A stretch of DNA of 64,000 bases from Burkholderiales bacterium (GCA_021732385.1 JAKFVA010000006.1:38946-102945); one strand, 5' to 3'. Shown: positions 18,555 through 31,384, counted from the stretch's first letter. Translations and numbers: made by a program. Notes: generated by a model from the letters alone, not told the origin.

Positions 18555-20568
18555 CTTCAGTGCTGACAACAGGTGCTTCTGGCAGCGGCAGGCCACGCCA
18601 GGCATTTTTCTTCAGGTGCACCAGCAACAGGGAAATGGCGGCCGGAGTCACGCCCGAAATGCGCGAGGCCAGGCCCAGGGTGTGCGGGCGCTGCCGTCCC
18701 AGTTTTTGCCGCACCTCGATGCTCAGGGCCGTTATTTGGCTGTAGTCGAGGTCGGCAGGCAGCTTGAGGTTTTCATAGTGCGCGGCGCGCTCCACCTCGC
18801 CAATTTGCCGCTCGATATAGCCGGCGTATTTGATGGCAATTTCCACTTGCTCCACCACCACGGCGGCACTGAGATGCGGCTCGGGCTGCGCGGCGAGCGC
18901 CGGGATGACTGTGCCGGCGTACGCGCCGCCGCTCAAAGTCATCAAGGCCGCATAACGCACATCGGGGCGGCGCAGCAAATCGGCCAGGTGGTATTCGTGT
19001 TCAATGCTTTTACCCAGCACGCGCTGGGCTTCTTCAGGAGCGAGGTTTTTGGGGTTCACCCAGATGCTGCGCAGCCGCTCGGTTTCACGTGAAACCAGCT
19101 CGCGCTTGCGGCAAAACACTGTCCAGCGGGCGTCGTCCACCAGGCCCAGGTTGCGGCCCATTTCAGTCAAGCGAGCGTCGGCATTGTCCTCGCGCAATTG
19201 GAGGCGGAATTCGGCGCGGCTGGTGAACATGCGGTAAGGCTCGGTCACGCCTTTGGTGATCAGGTCGTCCACCAGCACGCCCAGGTAGGCTTGGTCGCGC
19301 CGGGGCAACCAACTTCCGCCAAAGTCATTGGCCTGCCCCGTCAGGCCGCGGCATTGCAAGGCGGCATTGATGCCAGCAAACAAGCCCTGGGCGGCGGCCT
19401 CTTCATAGCCGGTGGTGCCGTTGATTTGCCCGGCAAAAAACAGCCCGCCAATGGCTTGTGTTTCAAAGTTGGCTTTGAGCGCGCGCGGGTCAAAATAGTC
19501 GTACTCGATGGCATAGCCGGGCCGCAGGATATGGGCGTTTTCCAGCCCGGCCATGCTACGCACCAACGCGTACTGAATATCAAACGGCAAGCTGGTCGAG
19601 ATGCCGTTGGGGTAAACCTCGTGTGTGTTCAGGCCCTCGGGCTCCAGGAAGATCTGGTGGCTGTCCTTACCTGCAAAGCGGTTGATCTTGTCTTCCACAC
19701 TGGGGCAATAGCGCGGGCCAATGCCGTCTATCTTGCCAGTGAACATCGGGCTGCGGTCAAAACCCGAGCGAATGATGTCGTGGGTGTTTTGATTCGTGTG
19801 CGTGATCCAGCAAGGCATCTGCTGTGGGTGCATGGTCGCCGTACCCATAAAGCTGAAAACCGGCACTTGCGCACTCTCGCCGCCTGGCATGCCGTCACCG
19901 GGCTGCGCCGTGCATTTGGCGTAATCAATCGTGCGGCCATCAAGCCGTGGTGGTGTGCCGGTTTTCAGGCGGCCCTGCGGCAATTTAAGCTCTTTCAAGC
20001 GCGCACTCAACGACACGGCAGGCGGGTCACCGGCGCGGCCAGCCTGGTAATTGTTCAACCCCACATGGATTTTCCCGTCAAGGAATGTGCCTGCCGTCAG
20101 CACCACGGTGCGGGCGCGAAAGCGTATGCCAACCTGCGTCACTGCGCCTACCACCCGCTCGTGCACGCCGTCAGATTCGACCATCAGGTCGTCTACCGCC
20201 TGCTGGAACAGCCACAGATTGGGCTGGTTCTCCAGCCGGTGCCGAATGGCCGACTTGTACAGCACGCGGTCGGCCTGCGCCCGGGTAGCGCGCACGGCAG
20301 GGCCTTTGGAGCTGTTCAAGGTGCGAAACTGGATGCCGCCCTCATCTGTGGCCAGCGCCATGGCGCCGCCCAGGGCATCAACCTCGCGCACCAAATGGCC
20401 CTTGCCGATGCCGCCAATCGACGGGTTGCAGCTCATCTGACCCAGCGTCTCAATGTTGTGCGTGAGTAAGAGCGTTTTCGCGCCCATGCGCGCGGCCGCC
20501 AGCGCGGCTTCGGTGCCAGCATGGCCACCGCCGACCACAATCACGTCAAAGGTTTGGGGGTAATCCAT
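18526..20568 (-). CDS. mnmG: tRNA uridine-5-carboxymethylaminomethyl modification enzyme MnmG (GidA)
   Basis: FAD-dependent half of the MnmE-MnmG complex that builds cmnm5U at the tRNA wobble position, 680 residues. The FAD-binding motif [21 protein letters not shown] is at the N-terminus and the GidA signatures [12 protein letters not shown] (~280) and [16 protein letters not shown] (~360) are present. ATG at 20568 is chosen over a TTG four codons upstream. Leftmost member by transcription order of mnmG-rsmG-parA-parB. Its partner mnmE is on the other side of the origin at 34279. Confidence 0.96.
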   Translation of the reverse strand: MDYPQTFDVIVVGGGHAGTEAALAAARMGAKTLLLTHNIETLGQMSCNPSIGGIGKGHLVREVDALGGAMALATDEGGIQFRTLNSSKGPAVRATRAQADRVLYKSAIRHRLENQPNLWLFQQAVDDLMVESDGVHERVVGAVTQVGIRFRARTVVLTAGTFLDGKIHVGLNNYQAGRAGDPPAVSLSARLKELKLPQGRLKTGTPPRLDGRTIDYAKCTAQPGDGMPGGESAQVPVFSFMGTATMHPQQMPCWITHTNQNTHDIIRSGFDRSPMFTGKIDGIGPRYCPSVEDKINRFAGKDSHQIFLEPEGLNTHEVYPNGISTSLPFDIQYALVRSMAGLENAHILRPGYAIEYDYFDPRALKANFETQAIGGLFFAGQINGTTGYEEAAAQGLFAGINAALQCRGLTGQANDFGGSWLPRRDQAYLGVLVDDLITKGVTEPYRMFTSRAEFRLQLREDNADARLTEMGRNLGLVDDARWTVFCRKRELVSRETERLRSIWVNPKNLAPEEAQRVLGKSIEHEYHLADLLRRPDVRYAALMTLSGGAYAGTVIPALAAQPEPHLSAAVVVEQVEIAIKYAGYIERQIGEVERAAHYENLKLPADLDYSQITALSIEVRQKLGRQRPHTLGLASRISGVTPAAISLLLVHLKKNAWRGLPLPEAPVVSTEDAAAPAVAA
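19081..19096. promoter_or_regulatory. parS centromere site 2 (inside mnmG)
   Basis: GGTTTCACGTGAAACC, a perfect 16-base palindrome with the parS core, 1,074 bases from site 1. Two close parS copies near the origin allow a ParB cluster to form. Confidence 0.9.
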
Positions 20569-20819
20569 CTGCGGTTCCAATCAGCTCGGTTTCCAGTCCC
20601 GGCGCGGGCGCGGGTTGCGGCGGTATGGCCCCATGCCCCGGAAGGCCGCATCTGTGCCCAGATTGTGCATTAAATCGGGCGCTGGCGCTTTTACAGCAGG
20701 CGCCTGCAGCTATTAATTATATAGCAAACTTCGGCCGTCTAGTGGCTTGCGGGTTGTCCCCGAACACGCCCGGTAGCGCTTGCCAACACAATAGGGCGTT
20801 GCCCGCACAGGAGCCTGTT

Positions 20820-21587
20820 ATGCACATTGCCTCATTGAAAGAAGTGGTCAGCGCCGAAGAGTGGCAATTGCGCTGCGACCTTGCCGCCTGCTACCGGCTG
20901 GTGGCTTTGTACGGCTGGGGCGATTTGGTGTTTACCCACATCAGCGCCAAGCTGCCGGAATCGGTCAGTGGGCCGACGCACCAGTTTTTAATCAACCCCT
21001 ACGGTTTGATGTTTGACGAAATCACGGCCTCCAGCCTGGTGAAGGTCGACATGCAATGCAACAAGCTGCACGAGTCGCCCTTCCCCGTCAACCCGGCCGG
21101 CTTTGTGATTCACAGCGCCGTGCACGAGGCGCGGCCTGACGCGGGTTGCGTGCTGCACACCCACACACGCGCCGGCGTAGCAGTGAGTGCCCAGGCAGCG
21201 GGGGTGTTGCCCATCAGCCAGCAATCCACCTTTGTGCTGGGCTCGCTGGCCTACCATGGCTACGAGGGCGTGGCCTTTCGTGACGACGAAAAGCCGCGCC
21301 TGCAAGCCGATTTGGGCAATGCCAATTACCTGATGCTGCGCAACCACGGCTTGCTCACCGTGGGCCACACCATTGCTGATGCGTTTTTGCACATGTATAT
21401 TTTTGAGACTACGTGCCAGATACAGATTGCGGCGCAAGCCGGAGGTGAGTTAACGCAAGTCAACCCGGTCATTGTGGCGGGCGTGGCACAGGCGATGCGG
21501 GTGCAGACCGGCGGCGCGGGTGGCGCCTTTGCCTGGCCCGCATTGTTGCGCAAGGCCGAGCGAGCCGACCCGGGCTACAAAAACTAG
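20820..21587 (+). CDS. class II aldolase/adducin domain protein
   Basis: 255 residues, whole-length class II aldolase fold. The zinc-binding region is LHTHTRAGVAVSAQ (~105-118) and MLRNHGLLTVG (~175); the N-terminal LAACYRLVALYGWGDLVFTHISAKLP is the usual phosphate/substrate loop. Family members cleave or epimerise sugar phosphates; this longer branch, common in proteobacteria, has no settled substrate. ATG at 20820 is preceded by CAGGAG. Its stop codon overlaps the stop of the convergent peroxiredoxin gene in CTAG. Confidence 0.85.
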   Translation: MHIASLKEVVSAEEWQLRCDLAACYRLVALYGWGDLVFTHISAKLPESVSGPTHQFLINPYGLMFDEITASSLVKVDMQCNKLHESPFPVNPAGFVIHSAVHEARPDAGCVLHTHTRAGVAVSAQAAGVLPISQQSTFVLGSLAYHGYEGVAFRDDEKPRLQADLGNANYLMLRNHGLLTVGHTIADAFLHMYIFETTCQIQIAAQAGGELTQVNPVIVAGVAQAMRVQTGGAGGAFAWPALLRKAERADPGYKN

Positions 21588-22252
21588 CCTAGCGTGGCCA
21601 GCACCTGCGCGGGCTCGGCCCGCTGGCTATAGTCGGCATCGATATGCGCGTAAGTAACCACGCCCCCCTTACCTACCACATAGGTGGCCGGCACAGGCAG
21701 CGCCCAGCGGCCATTGCCATTAATTAGTGGCAGGTCGTTGCCCATGCCTTGGTACAGCGCCACCAGCTCGGGCGACATGTCAAACAGCACACCAAAACCG
21801 CGGGCCGCCTCCAGCGTTGAGTCACTCAGCACAGTAAATTCAAGTGCGCTCTTTTGCGCTGTAGACAGCGAGTTATCGGGCGTTTGCGGCGACACAGCCA
21901 CCAAGGTCGCGCCCTTGGCCTTGATTTGCGGCAACAGGCGCTGCCACTCACGCAAGCCCAGGTTGCAATACGGGCACCAGCCGCCACGGTAGAACACCAC
22001 CACCAGCGGGCCTTGCGCCCACAAAGCGGCGAGCGACACGGCCTGGCCGGTAGCGTCTGGCAGGGTCAATGCGGGCGCGGATGCACCTGGCTGCAGTGCC
22101 GTGCGGGCGATGCCAGAGGCTTGCAATTGCGCGATCTGGGCCTCAATGGTGGCAACCCGCTCGGGGGCCGCACGGCTGCGCGACGTGGTCTTGAAATCGG
22201 CCAGCTGTGTGGCCAATGAGGTGGGTGTTGGGCTGTTGATTGCGTTGTTCAT
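21584..22252 (-). CDS. peroxiredoxin-like (AhpC/TSA) protein
   Basis: 222-residue thioredoxin-fold protein, cytoplasmic. The active-site region is FYRGGWCPYCNLGLREWQRLLPQ (~88-110), giving a CxxC pair, and VSPQTPDNSLSTAQKSALEFTVLSD follows, as in the bacterial peroxiredoxin-like family. It likely reduces peroxides or organic hydroperoxides with a thioredoxin or glutaredoxin donor. Preceded by AAGGA. Last gene of a leftward run with a glutaredoxin, a CcdA-like protein and a periplasmic thioredoxin, which suggests a shared thiol-redox task. Confidence 0.85.
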   Translation of the reverse strand: MNNAINSPTPTSLATQLADFKTTSRSRAAPERVATIEAQIAQLQASGIARTALQPGASAPALTLPDATGQAVSLAALWAQGPLVVVFYRGGWCPYCNLGLREWQRLLPQIKAKGATLVAVSPQTPDNSLSTAQKSALEFTVLSDSTLEAARGFGVLFDMSPELVALYQGMGNDLPLINGNGRWALPVPATYVVGKGGVVTYAHIDADYSQRAEPAQVLATLG

Positions 22253-22318
22253 ATGCTGTGTCCTTGGAAAAACCGGGGGCGCTACCCGCTGCCCAGATGA
22301 AGCGTGATTGGTTTGAAT

Positions 22319-22687
22319 TCAGTGAGCCAGCAACGCAGCCAGTTCGCCACTGGCGATGAGTTTTTGCAGGTCATTTGCGCCTCCCACCAGCGTGCCGCGC
22401 ACAAACACCATGGGCAAGGTTGGCCAGCCGGTCCACATCTTGAGGGCGTTACGCTGGCACCACTGGCTGAGGTAACTGCCATATTCCAGGTAGTGGTGCG
22501 CAACACCCGCTTTGCGCAGCAGGGTGCGGGCCTTTTTGCAAAACGGGTTGGTGGCCATGCCCACAACAACAACCGCATGGGCTACAAGCGCTGCCTGTAC
22601 CTCGTGCACGATAGCGTGCTGGTGCATGGCAACCACCTCTTGAATGGCGGGGTGAACCTGGGCTGTGGCAAGCAGTTGACGCGGCAT
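22319..22687 (-). CDS. glutaredoxin-like protein with a single active-site cysteine
   Basis: 122 residues: a ~30-residue helical extension then a glutaredoxin fold. The active site reads GMATNPFCKKARTLLRKAGV, so the usual CPYC is reduced to one cysteine (FCKK), as in monothiol-type glutaredoxins, and the glutathione-binding region is TGWPTLPMVFVRGTLVGGANDL (TLP and GG-D motif). Start ATG at 22687 after AAGGAGA. It lies 14 bases downstream of the CcdA-like gene, so co-expression is expected. Confidence 0.8.
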   Translation of the reverse strand: MPRQLLATAQVHPAIQEVVAMHQHAIVHEVQAALVAHAVVVVGMATNPFCKKARTLLRKAGVAHHYLEYGSYLSQWCQRNALKMWTGWPTLPMVFVRGTLVGGANDLQKLIASGELAALLAH

Positions 22688-22701
22688 GGTGTCTCCTTGG
22701 C

Positions 22702-23442
22702 TCAATAACGGGTGGTGAGGGCCACCCACCAGTCCGGCATAACAGTAACCAGCGCTGCTTCCAGCCGCTTGTCCAACCCCAGCAGTACCGCCACAGCGCA
22801 CAGACCAATAACGCCGGCGAATACTTTTTTCAACTGGCCGCCATGGCTCATCAGCCAGCCCCGTGCGCGCCCCATGCTGTTGCGTGAGGCATAGGCCACC
22901 AGCATCAGCGGCACGGCCGCACCCAGGCCGAAGCCGCCCAAAATCACACCACCACGCAGGGCACCGCCCTCGCTGGCCACTAAGGTCAAGGCGGAGGCCA
23001 GCAATGGGCCAGAGCATGGGCTCCAGATCATGCCCAACAAGGCACCCAACAGCACCGAAGACAGCGCGCCATTGCCTGGCACACGGTTTTGCAAATGGCC
23101 GGAGAGCTGGTTGCCCCAGTTAGCCACCGGCGTGACCAACTGGCTGAAGGCGTTGCTCAGAAACTGGCTCCACAAAACCACCGCCATCAACAGCATCAGG
23201 TAGGCGCCCGCTATGCGCAGCACGTCGCCATCAATGCCAATTTGCGCGCCCACTGTGCCCAACACCATGCCGCCCAGCGCAAAGCTCAGCGTCATGCCCG
23301 TGGCCATCCAGACTGGCGTGAAGCGGCTGGCTTGCGTCGCCCCGCCCACCACCAGCGGCAATAACGGAAAAACGCAGGGCGACAAGGTACTGAGTGAGCC
23401 CGCCACCACGCCCAAGCCGATTTCTGTAACGCCCAGGCTCAT
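22702..23442 (-). CDS. CcdA/DsbD-type thiol-electron carrier, inner membrane
   Basis: 246 residues, six predicted membrane segments of the CcdA/DsbD-beta family, which carry electrons from cytoplasmic thioredoxin across the membrane to periplasmic thiol proteins. The two paired cysteine sites are visible as LSTLSPCVFPLLPLVVGG (~17-34) and MIWSPCSGPLLASALTL (~137-153), each with the PC motif. It sits 52 bases after the periplasmic thioredoxin gene, its likely electron acceptor. Confidence 0.86.
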   Translation of the reverse strand: MSLGVTEIGLGVVAGSLSTLSPCVFPLLPLVVGGATQASRFTPVWMATGMTLSFALGGMVLGTVGAQIGIDGDVLRIAGAYLMLLMAVVLWSQFLSNAFSQLVTPVANWGNQLSGHLQNRVPGNGALSSVLLGALLGMIWSPCSGPLLASALTLVASEGGALRGGVILGGFGLGAAVPLMLVAYASRNSMGRARGWLMSHGGQLKKVFAGVIGLCAVAVLLGLDKRLEAALVTVMPDWWVALTTRY

Positions 23443-23494
23443 GGTTCAAGGTTTTGTATGGGCAATATGGGGGGTGGCTTAAAAAAAGACGCGC

Positions 23495-23866
23495 TTAGAG
23501 CGCCTTGCGCAGCACCGCCTCAATCGGCTCGGGTGCGGTTTGCCCGGCCAGGCGCGAGACCTCTTGCTTGCCTTTGAACACTACCAATGTGGATTGCGTC
23601 ACCACTTTGTGCTCGGCCTTGAGGGTTTTTTCGGTGTCGTAGTTGGCCACAAAAACAGTCACATCCAAATCGGTCTTGGCTTTGAGTTTGTCAAGCGACT
23701 GTGTCTGCGCGCGGCAAGTAGGGCACCAGTCGGCATGAAAATGCACGGCCACGGGCGCGCCCTTGGCTTGCGCCGCCGCCAAATCGGAAGCGTTGTAGGG
23801 CTTGAGCGTTAAAGCCATGGCTTGGCTGGCGGCCATCAAAATGGCGCCGAGGAGCAGGTATTTCAT
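23495..23866 (-). CDS. periplasmic thioredoxin-family protein
   Basis: 123 residues with a signal peptide (MKYLLLGAILMAASQAMA) and a thioredoxin domain with active site HADWCPTCRAQTQSL (~48-62). The cis-proline region is STLVVFKG. Expected to be kept reduced by the adjacent CcdA-like carrier. The ATG at 23866 is preferred because it starts the signal peptide; the open frame extends 20 codons further upstream. Probable first gene of the redox operon. Confidence 0.83.
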   Translation of the reverse strand: MKYLLLGAILMAASQAMALTLKPYNASDLAAAQAKGAPVAVHFHADWCPTCRAQTQSLDKLKAKTDLDVTVFVANYDTEKTLKAEHKVVTQSTLVVFKGKQEVSRLAGQTAPEPIEAVLRKAL

Positions 23867-24032
23867 AGTAGGCCTTGTGTGCAGGTTGATATCAATTGAT
23901 CGATGCGGCCCCTGATAACAGGACACCGCATGTCTTTCGCTGATAACAGTCGCCCAAAGTCCAAGAAAGCTTACTGCCAGGCCAGAATTAAAGCCGCATT
24001 ACACGGCATGCCTGCCCGCGCGTCGAGGGCGG

Positions 24033-25727
24033 CTAGTTAATTAAATTGATCTGAAAAATTCCCGTGGTCCCGCTGGTCTCAAAGCCCACCACAAGCAAAG
24101 GACGGCCATTGGGCGACTGTGACGCCGGAATGAACGTCAGTCCCTCAGCGCCGTTGTCTCCAGCAATCGGCGTACCGGCCGCACCGCTGCGCGTATTGAT
24201 GTAAGTGACAAAACTGGCAGCTGCAGGATTGGAAACGTCATATACGATCACGCCACCAACTCGTTCAAGGCCAATAAAAGCAAACGTACGGGTACCAAAT
24301 ACAGCGGTAACAACACCCTCAGGCTCGGGACCTTTGGACGTGCTGCGGTTATCGAACGTATTGTTGGCGTTGCTGGCGTTGAAAACTATGCCTGGGCTCA
24401 ATGCTGCTGTGCGCTGTTCGAATTGATCCCCGGAGTCAAATACGCGGCTGATATCGGAATTCCAGATGGAAAACGAACGAGCGCCAAAAGCATACAAATC
24501 CGTGCACTGGCTGCTGGCATTTAAAACACCTTGGCCACCATTTAGGGTTGAGGTAATTTGCAGGCGCCCCAAGCCAGAGTCAAACAATTGATTCGTGGCG
24601 TTGGCGAATGTTGGCGCCAGACCACCGGTGCAATGGGCGCGCACGCGAACCTCTTCATTAAAACCGGGGTAGTCGCGAGCATCGCCTTCATTGGCTGTTA
24701 CCAAGAAGGTTGCCGTGCCGACCATAAAGCTGGCAATGGCGTCAGGCTGGTACATGCCTCGCACGGGTACAGGTGCAATCCGGATGGTCGATGTCCCGCT
24801 GTTGGTGTTGGTTCCACCGTCTTCATCGCTGGGGTCCAGACCGAAACCAGCCACGTTGTGGTCTTTGAAACCCAATGGGCGAATGGCGCTGACACGGCGA
24901 GACGCAATGTCCACAATGGCAATGGCATTGTTCTCCTGCAGCGTCACGTAAGCCGTACGACTGTCTGCCGATACAGCAATATATTCTGGCTCTAGATCCT
25001 GGGCGACCGAGGCATTGGGGCCAAACACACGAACGCCACTGGCCCGCAGTGTTGCCGCTTGGTTGTTGAAGCTTTCAAAACCCGCACTGGTTACGGTGGT
25101 GAACACAGCCGTCGTTGTAGGCGAAAGGCCACTGACCTCAATGATGCTGATGGAGCCAACCGGGTCAATTGAGTCGGGCAGGTTGTAGCTGTTGGGCTCA
25201 CCCTCGTTAGCCACCAAAACAAAGCGGCCATCCGGCGTGAAGGTCAGCATATCCGGCAGCGCGCCGGCTGGGGCAAGCGCTAAAAAACGCAGATCGGAAG
25301 CGCGTACAAACACGACCACGCCATTGTTGGTTTTTGGATTGGCCTCGATTGCCAGTGCCACAACGCCATTGAAAATAGCCACGCTATTGGCGCCTGCCAA
25401 GCCGGGCCCGAAAGCTGCCGTGGTCAAGGTGCCCACCTGAACAGGTGCGGCAGGATTGGCCAGACTAAGTACATCAACTGTGCCAAGCGCACCGTTAATC
25501 ACAAACAAACGCTGGCTAAGCGGGTCGTAGGCGGTAATTTCAGCTGATGCAATACCCCCCGAATGCGTAAAACCGCCGATCCGGCTCAATGACAAGCTGG
25601 TTGGCGTAGCCTCACTCGATACAGCTGGTGCCGGGGCATCATTTCCGCCGCCACAGGCCCATAGAAAAGAGCCTATCAGGCCCGCTAAAAGTACCAAGCG
25701 CAGTTGACGCCACCAGTTGTTTTGCAT
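24033..25727 (-). CDS. lipoprotein, choice-of-anchor I type beta-propeller
   Basis: 564 residues. The N-terminal lipobox LIGSFLWAC places it in an envelope membrane through a lipidated Cys25. The rest looks like a seven-bladed propeller related to choice-of-anchor I/phytase-like proteins: repeated motifs such as LTFTPDGRFVLVANEGEPN (~165), YIAVSADSRTAYVTLQENNAI (~250) and VTANEGDARDYPGFNEE (~345), ending VVGFETSGTTGIFQI. Homologues are often surface or periplasmic and linked to alkaline-phosphatase-type enzymes; the ligand here is unknown. Ribosome-binding site GAGG precedes the ATG. Sole gene between the redox cluster and gyrB. Confidence 0.82.
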   Translation of the reverse strand: MQNNWWRQLRLVLLAGLIGSFLWACGGGNDAPAPAVSSEATPTSLSLSRIGGFTHSGGIASAEITAYDPLSQRLFVINGALGTVDVLSLANPAAPVQVGTLTTAAFGPGLAGANSVAIFNGVVALAIEANPKTNNGVVVFVRASDLRFLALAPAGALPDMLTFTPDGRFVLVANEGEPNSYNLPDSIDPVGSISIIEVSGLSPTTTAVFTTVTSAGFESFNNQAATLRASGVRVFGPNASVAQDLEPEYIAVSADSRTAYVTLQENNAIAIVDIASRRVSAIRPLGFKDHNVAGFGLDPSDEDGGTNTNSGTSTIRIAPVPVRGMYQPDAIASFMVGTATFLVTANEGDARDYPGFNEEVRVRAHCTGGLAPTFANATNQLFDSGLGRLQITSTLNGGQGVLNASSQCTDLYAFGARSFSIWNSDISRVFDSGDQFEQRTAALSPGIVFNASNANNTFDNRSTSKGPEPEGVVTAVFGTRTFAFIGLERVGGVIVYDVSNPAAASFVTYINTRSGAAGTPIAGDNGAEGLTFIPASQSPNGRPLLVVGFETSGTTGIFQINLIN

Positions 25728-25813
25728 TTGAAGCCTCTATCCATACATTGAGTTGTTCTGAAAAGAGTATGTGGCGGCACTGTGACAAGCCGTTGACTTG
25801 CGATTTCACTGCG

Positions 25814-25838
25814 ATAAAAAGTCATCGCAAGATGACTT
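25814..25838 (-). terminator. intrinsic terminator downstream of gyrB
   Basis: Read leftward: AAGTCATC stem, TTGC loop, GATGACTT stem, then a run of T within CTTTTTATC. It lies about 100 bases after the gyrB stop and 90 bases before the lipoprotein start. The stem is AT-rich, so efficiency may be moderate. Confidence 0.6.
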
Positions 25839-25938
25839 GCGCGACCAAATTACGACAGATTGGGTACGGAAATGCCCATTTAACTTTGGTATCAATGGCG
25901 CTTGGCCTTCGCTGTGTGCCTACTAGCGCACGACCGTT

Positions 25939-28557
<2,619 letters not shown>

Positions 28558-28617
28558 TTAGCCAAGGCCGCAAAAGATGCGTAGGTGCGGGAAATGCGCG
28601 TTTGCATTCACCGCAAA

Positions 28618-29724
28618 CTAAATACGCATGGGCATCACTACATACTTGAAGGTAGTGTTATCGGGAATGGTGAACAGCACCGAGCTGTTGGCGTCAGAAA
28701 GCTCCAGCCGAACCATGTCTTGCTGCATATTGGCCAATACATCGATCAGGTAATTGACGTTAAAGCCGATTTCAATTTCATCACCAGCATAGTCAATGTC
28801 GAGTTCATCGGTGGCTTCTTCCTGCTCTGCATTGGTAGAGGCCACGCGCAAGGTCCCGGTTTCAATATTCAAGCGAACGCCCTTGAACTTCTCGCTGGTT
28901 AGGATCGCGGTGCGCTGCAGGGAAGCCAGCAACGCAACACGACCCAATGTGATCAGGTTTTTGTGATTCTTGGGAATCACCCGGTTGTAGTCGGGGAATT
29001 TGCCTTCAACCAGCTTGGTCACAAACTCCATGCCTTCAAAACTGAACTTGGCCTGGTTGCTGGCAAAGCGCATCTCGATAGCACCTTCCGTCTGATTCAA
29101 TAAACGCTGCATCTCCAGCACGGTCTTGCGCGGCAAGATAACTTCCTGGCGAGGCACTTCCACATCCAGTGTGGCAGAGGAAAATGCCAAGCGGTGCCCA
29201 TCGGTCGCGACCAGGCTCAATTGCTTGCCCTCCGCCACAAACAAAATGCCGTTGAGGTAGTAGCGGATATCGTGCACCGCCATTGCAAACGACACCTGAT
29301 CGAGCAATTCTTTCAGTGTCTTTTGTGGAACGCTGAAAGCCGGGCCAAAACTGGGTGCTTCTTGCACCAGCGGAAAGTCTTCGGCAGGCAAAGTTTGCAG
29401 CGTAAAACGGCTTTTTCCACCTTTGAGCAAAAGCTTGTTCTGGCTGAATTCGATGGAAACCGTCTGGTCACCCGGCATGGTGCGCAAAATATCAATGAGT
29501 TTTCGCGCGCCAACTGTCGTGGAAAAAGCGCCTGCATCACCTTCAAATTCTGCCGTCGTGCGGATCTGGATTTCCAGGTCACTGGTAGTGAACTGCAAGC
29601 CGCCCTCGATTCGACGAATCAGAATATTGGCAAGGATGGGCAGCGTATGACGGCGCTCCACAATGCCGCAGACCGACTGCAAAAGAGACAGGATTTTTTC
29701 TTGCGTAGCCTTCAGGACGATCAT
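28618..29724 (-). CDS. dnaN: DNA polymerase III subunit beta (sliding clamp)
   Basis: Processivity clamp, 368 residues, the normal size. Three DNA-clamp domains are evident, starting MIVLKATQEKILSLLQSVCGIVERRHTLPILANILI and ending in the conserved YVVMPMRI, which forms the client-binding pocket. Between gyrB (96-base gap) and dnaA (247-base gap) in the leftward replication cluster. Downstream of DnaA-box-like sequences, so DnaA may influence it. Confidence 0.97.
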   Translation of the reverse strand: MIVLKATQEKILSLLQSVCGIVERRHTLPILANILIRRIEGGLQFTTSDLEIQIRTTAEFEGDAGAFSTTVGARKLIDILRTMPGDQTVSIEFSQNKLLLKGGKSRFTLQTLPAEDFPLVQEAPSFGPAFSVPQKTLKELLDQVSFAMAVHDIRYYLNGILFVAEGKQLSLVATDGHRLAFSSATLDVEVPRQEVILPRKTVLEMQRLLNQTEGAIEMRFASNQAKFSFEGMEFVTKLVEGKFPDYNRVIPKNHKNLITLGRVALLASLQRTAILTSEKFKGVRLNIETGTLRVASTNAEQEEATDELDIDYAGDEIEIGFNVNYLIDVLANMQQDMVRLELSDANSSVLFTIPDNTTFKYVVMPMRI

Positions 29725-29971
29725 GACAGCCTCTGTTTATTTCTTTAATTTAAATTAGCAGTAGTAGATAAGCAATGCACCAGCCTGTGGAAAAGTACAT
29801 TTTCTCCTTTTTTCACAGTCACTTGCCAGATTCATAAGTAGGTTTGTAGATGCGCTTTTTGCACGAAGTGAATTGGGGACAACTTTGCAGATTGGATTTT
29901 TCTGTGCATAAGGCCAAAGTTGTGCGCTATTCGTCCCCAGCTTTCTCGTGTGGTCTGTCAAGTTGGTGTAA
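29725..29971. other. dnaA-dnaN spacer with DnaA-box-like sequences
   Basis: 247-base, visibly AT-rich gap. It contains TGTGCATAA (29903-29911), which fits TTATNCACA in reverse, and TGTGGAAAA (29786-29794), one mismatch. These may serve dnaN regulation or form a second DnaA-binding part of the origin. No coding sequence is seen. Confidence 0.55.
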
Positions 29972-31384
29972 TTAGCCTTTGAGGGTCTGTTCAAGCACAT
30001 GCAACTGTTGGTTTAATTCGGTCAATTGCTGTCTCTCAGCGGAAATCTTGCGGATGGCGTGCAAAACAGTGGTGTGGTCGCGTCCACCAAACAACTCGCC
30101 AATCTCCGGCAGACTTTTCTGGGTCAGCTCCTTGGCGATGTACATCGCTATTTGCCGCGGCCGGGCAATGCTGGCGGGCCGCTTTTTGGAGTACATGTCA
30201 GCGACCTTGATCTTGTAATAGTCCGCTACCGTTTTCTGGATGTTTTCCACGGATATTTGCCGATTTTGGATGGACAGCAAATCGCGCAGCGCATCCCGCG
30301 CCAGTTGAATCGAGATTTCTTTCTGGTTAAAGCGCGAGTAAGCCAAGATTTTGCGTAGAGCACCTTCCAGCTCGCGCACGTTGGAGCGCACATTCTTGGC
30401 TACAAAAAAAGCGACCTCCTCGGGCATCTCCGTGCCTTCGATGGTTGCCTTCTTGATCAAGATAGCAACCCGCATTTCAAGCTCGGGAGGCTCAATCGCC
30501 ACAGTCAGGCCGGAATCAAAACGTGAAATAAGACGGTCGTGGATGTCGCGCAGGCCCTTGGGATAGGTGTCACTGGTCATGACCAAGTGGGATTTTTTGG
30601 CCAATAACGCCTCAAAGGCATTGAAAAACTCCTCTTGTGTGCGGTCTTTATTGGCCAAAAACTGAACATCGTCAATCAGCAGCAGATCCAGGGAGTGGTA
30701 GCGGTCCTTGAACTCGTCAAATGTTTTGCGCTGGTACGCCTTGACCACGTCAGAGACAAACTGCTCGGCGTGGATGTACAGCACCTTGGCGTCGGGCCGC
30801 TCGGCCAGCATATAGTTGCCTACGGCGTGCATCAAATGGGTTTTGCCCAGACCAACACCGCCGTAGATAAACAGCGGGTTGTAGAGTTGTCCTGGAACAG
30901 AGGCCACGTGCAGCGCAGCCGCGCGCGCCATGCGGTTGGCGGTTCCTTCAACCAAGGTATCAAAAGTCAAGGCGGCGTTTAATCGATTTTTGAACTGCGT
31001 CTGGCTAGCGTCATCAACCAGCCCTTGGCTGTCGGTGCCGGGGGAAAACTCTGCGCGTGACTTTGAGGGGAAAACTTTTGGTGGTGCTTCGCGCGGCATG
31101 AGCGCAAGCTCAACACTGACCGGCTGGCCATACAGCCTTCCCAGCAGACTGGTGATACGCGGTGCGTACTGCGCGCGAATCCAGTCAAGTTTGAAACGGT
31201 TGGCCACCAAGACCGTGACCTTGGAGTCGTCGTCGCTGATTTGCGCACTCAGCGGTTTAATCCAGGTATTGAACTGCTGTTCAGGCAGCTCCTGGGCCAG
31301 CAAATCCATACAGCTTTGCCACAAGCTTTGCCTGCCATGGCCAACGCCAGTGTCTTCTGGCGCCGAAAACCCGTCTTCACTCAT
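29972..31384 (-). CDS. dnaA: chromosomal replication initiator DnaA
   Basis: Origin-binding AAA+ ATPase, 470 residues. Domain I begins [24 protein letters not shown]; domain III has Walker [17 protein letters not shown] (~175), Walker [11 protein letters not shown] and the sensor motif [15 protein letters not shown]; domain IV ends with the DNA-binding signature [16 protein letters not shown] (~435). Divergent from rpmH across a 294-base AT-rich gap that is the likely oriC. Confidence 0.97.
   Translation of the reverse strand: MSEDGFSAPEDTGVGHGRQSLWQSCMDLLAQELPEQQFNTWIKPLSAQISDDDSKVTVLVANRFKLDWIRAQYAPRITSLLGRLYGQPVSVELALMPREAPPKVFPSKSRAEFSPGTDSQGLVDDASQTQFKNRLNAALTFDTLVEGTANRMARAAALHVASVPGQLYNPLFIYGGVGLGKTHLMHAVGNYMLAERPDAKVLYIHAEQFVSDVVKAYQRKTFDEFKDRYHSLDLLLIDDVQFLANKDRTQEEFFNAFEALLAKKSHLVMTSDTYPKGLRDIHDRLISRFDSGLTVAIEPPELEMRVAILIKKATIEGTEMPEEVAFFVAKNVRSNVRELEGALRKILAYSRFNQKEISIQLARDALRDLLSIQNRQISVENIQKTVADYYKIKVADMYSKKRPASIARPRQIAMYIAKELTQKSLPEIGELFGGRDHTTVLHAIRKISAERQQLTELNQQLHVLEQTLKG

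Noticed and set aside
22272..22285. GGCGCTACCCGC before the peroxiredoxin as another repeat copy
   Set aside because: Only about a dozen bases match; no ends or core are present.
25779..25800. Possible PHO box (CTGTGAC...GTTGAC) before the propeller lipoprotein
   Set aside because: Spacing and half-sites are poor and it faces the wrong way for the leftward gene.
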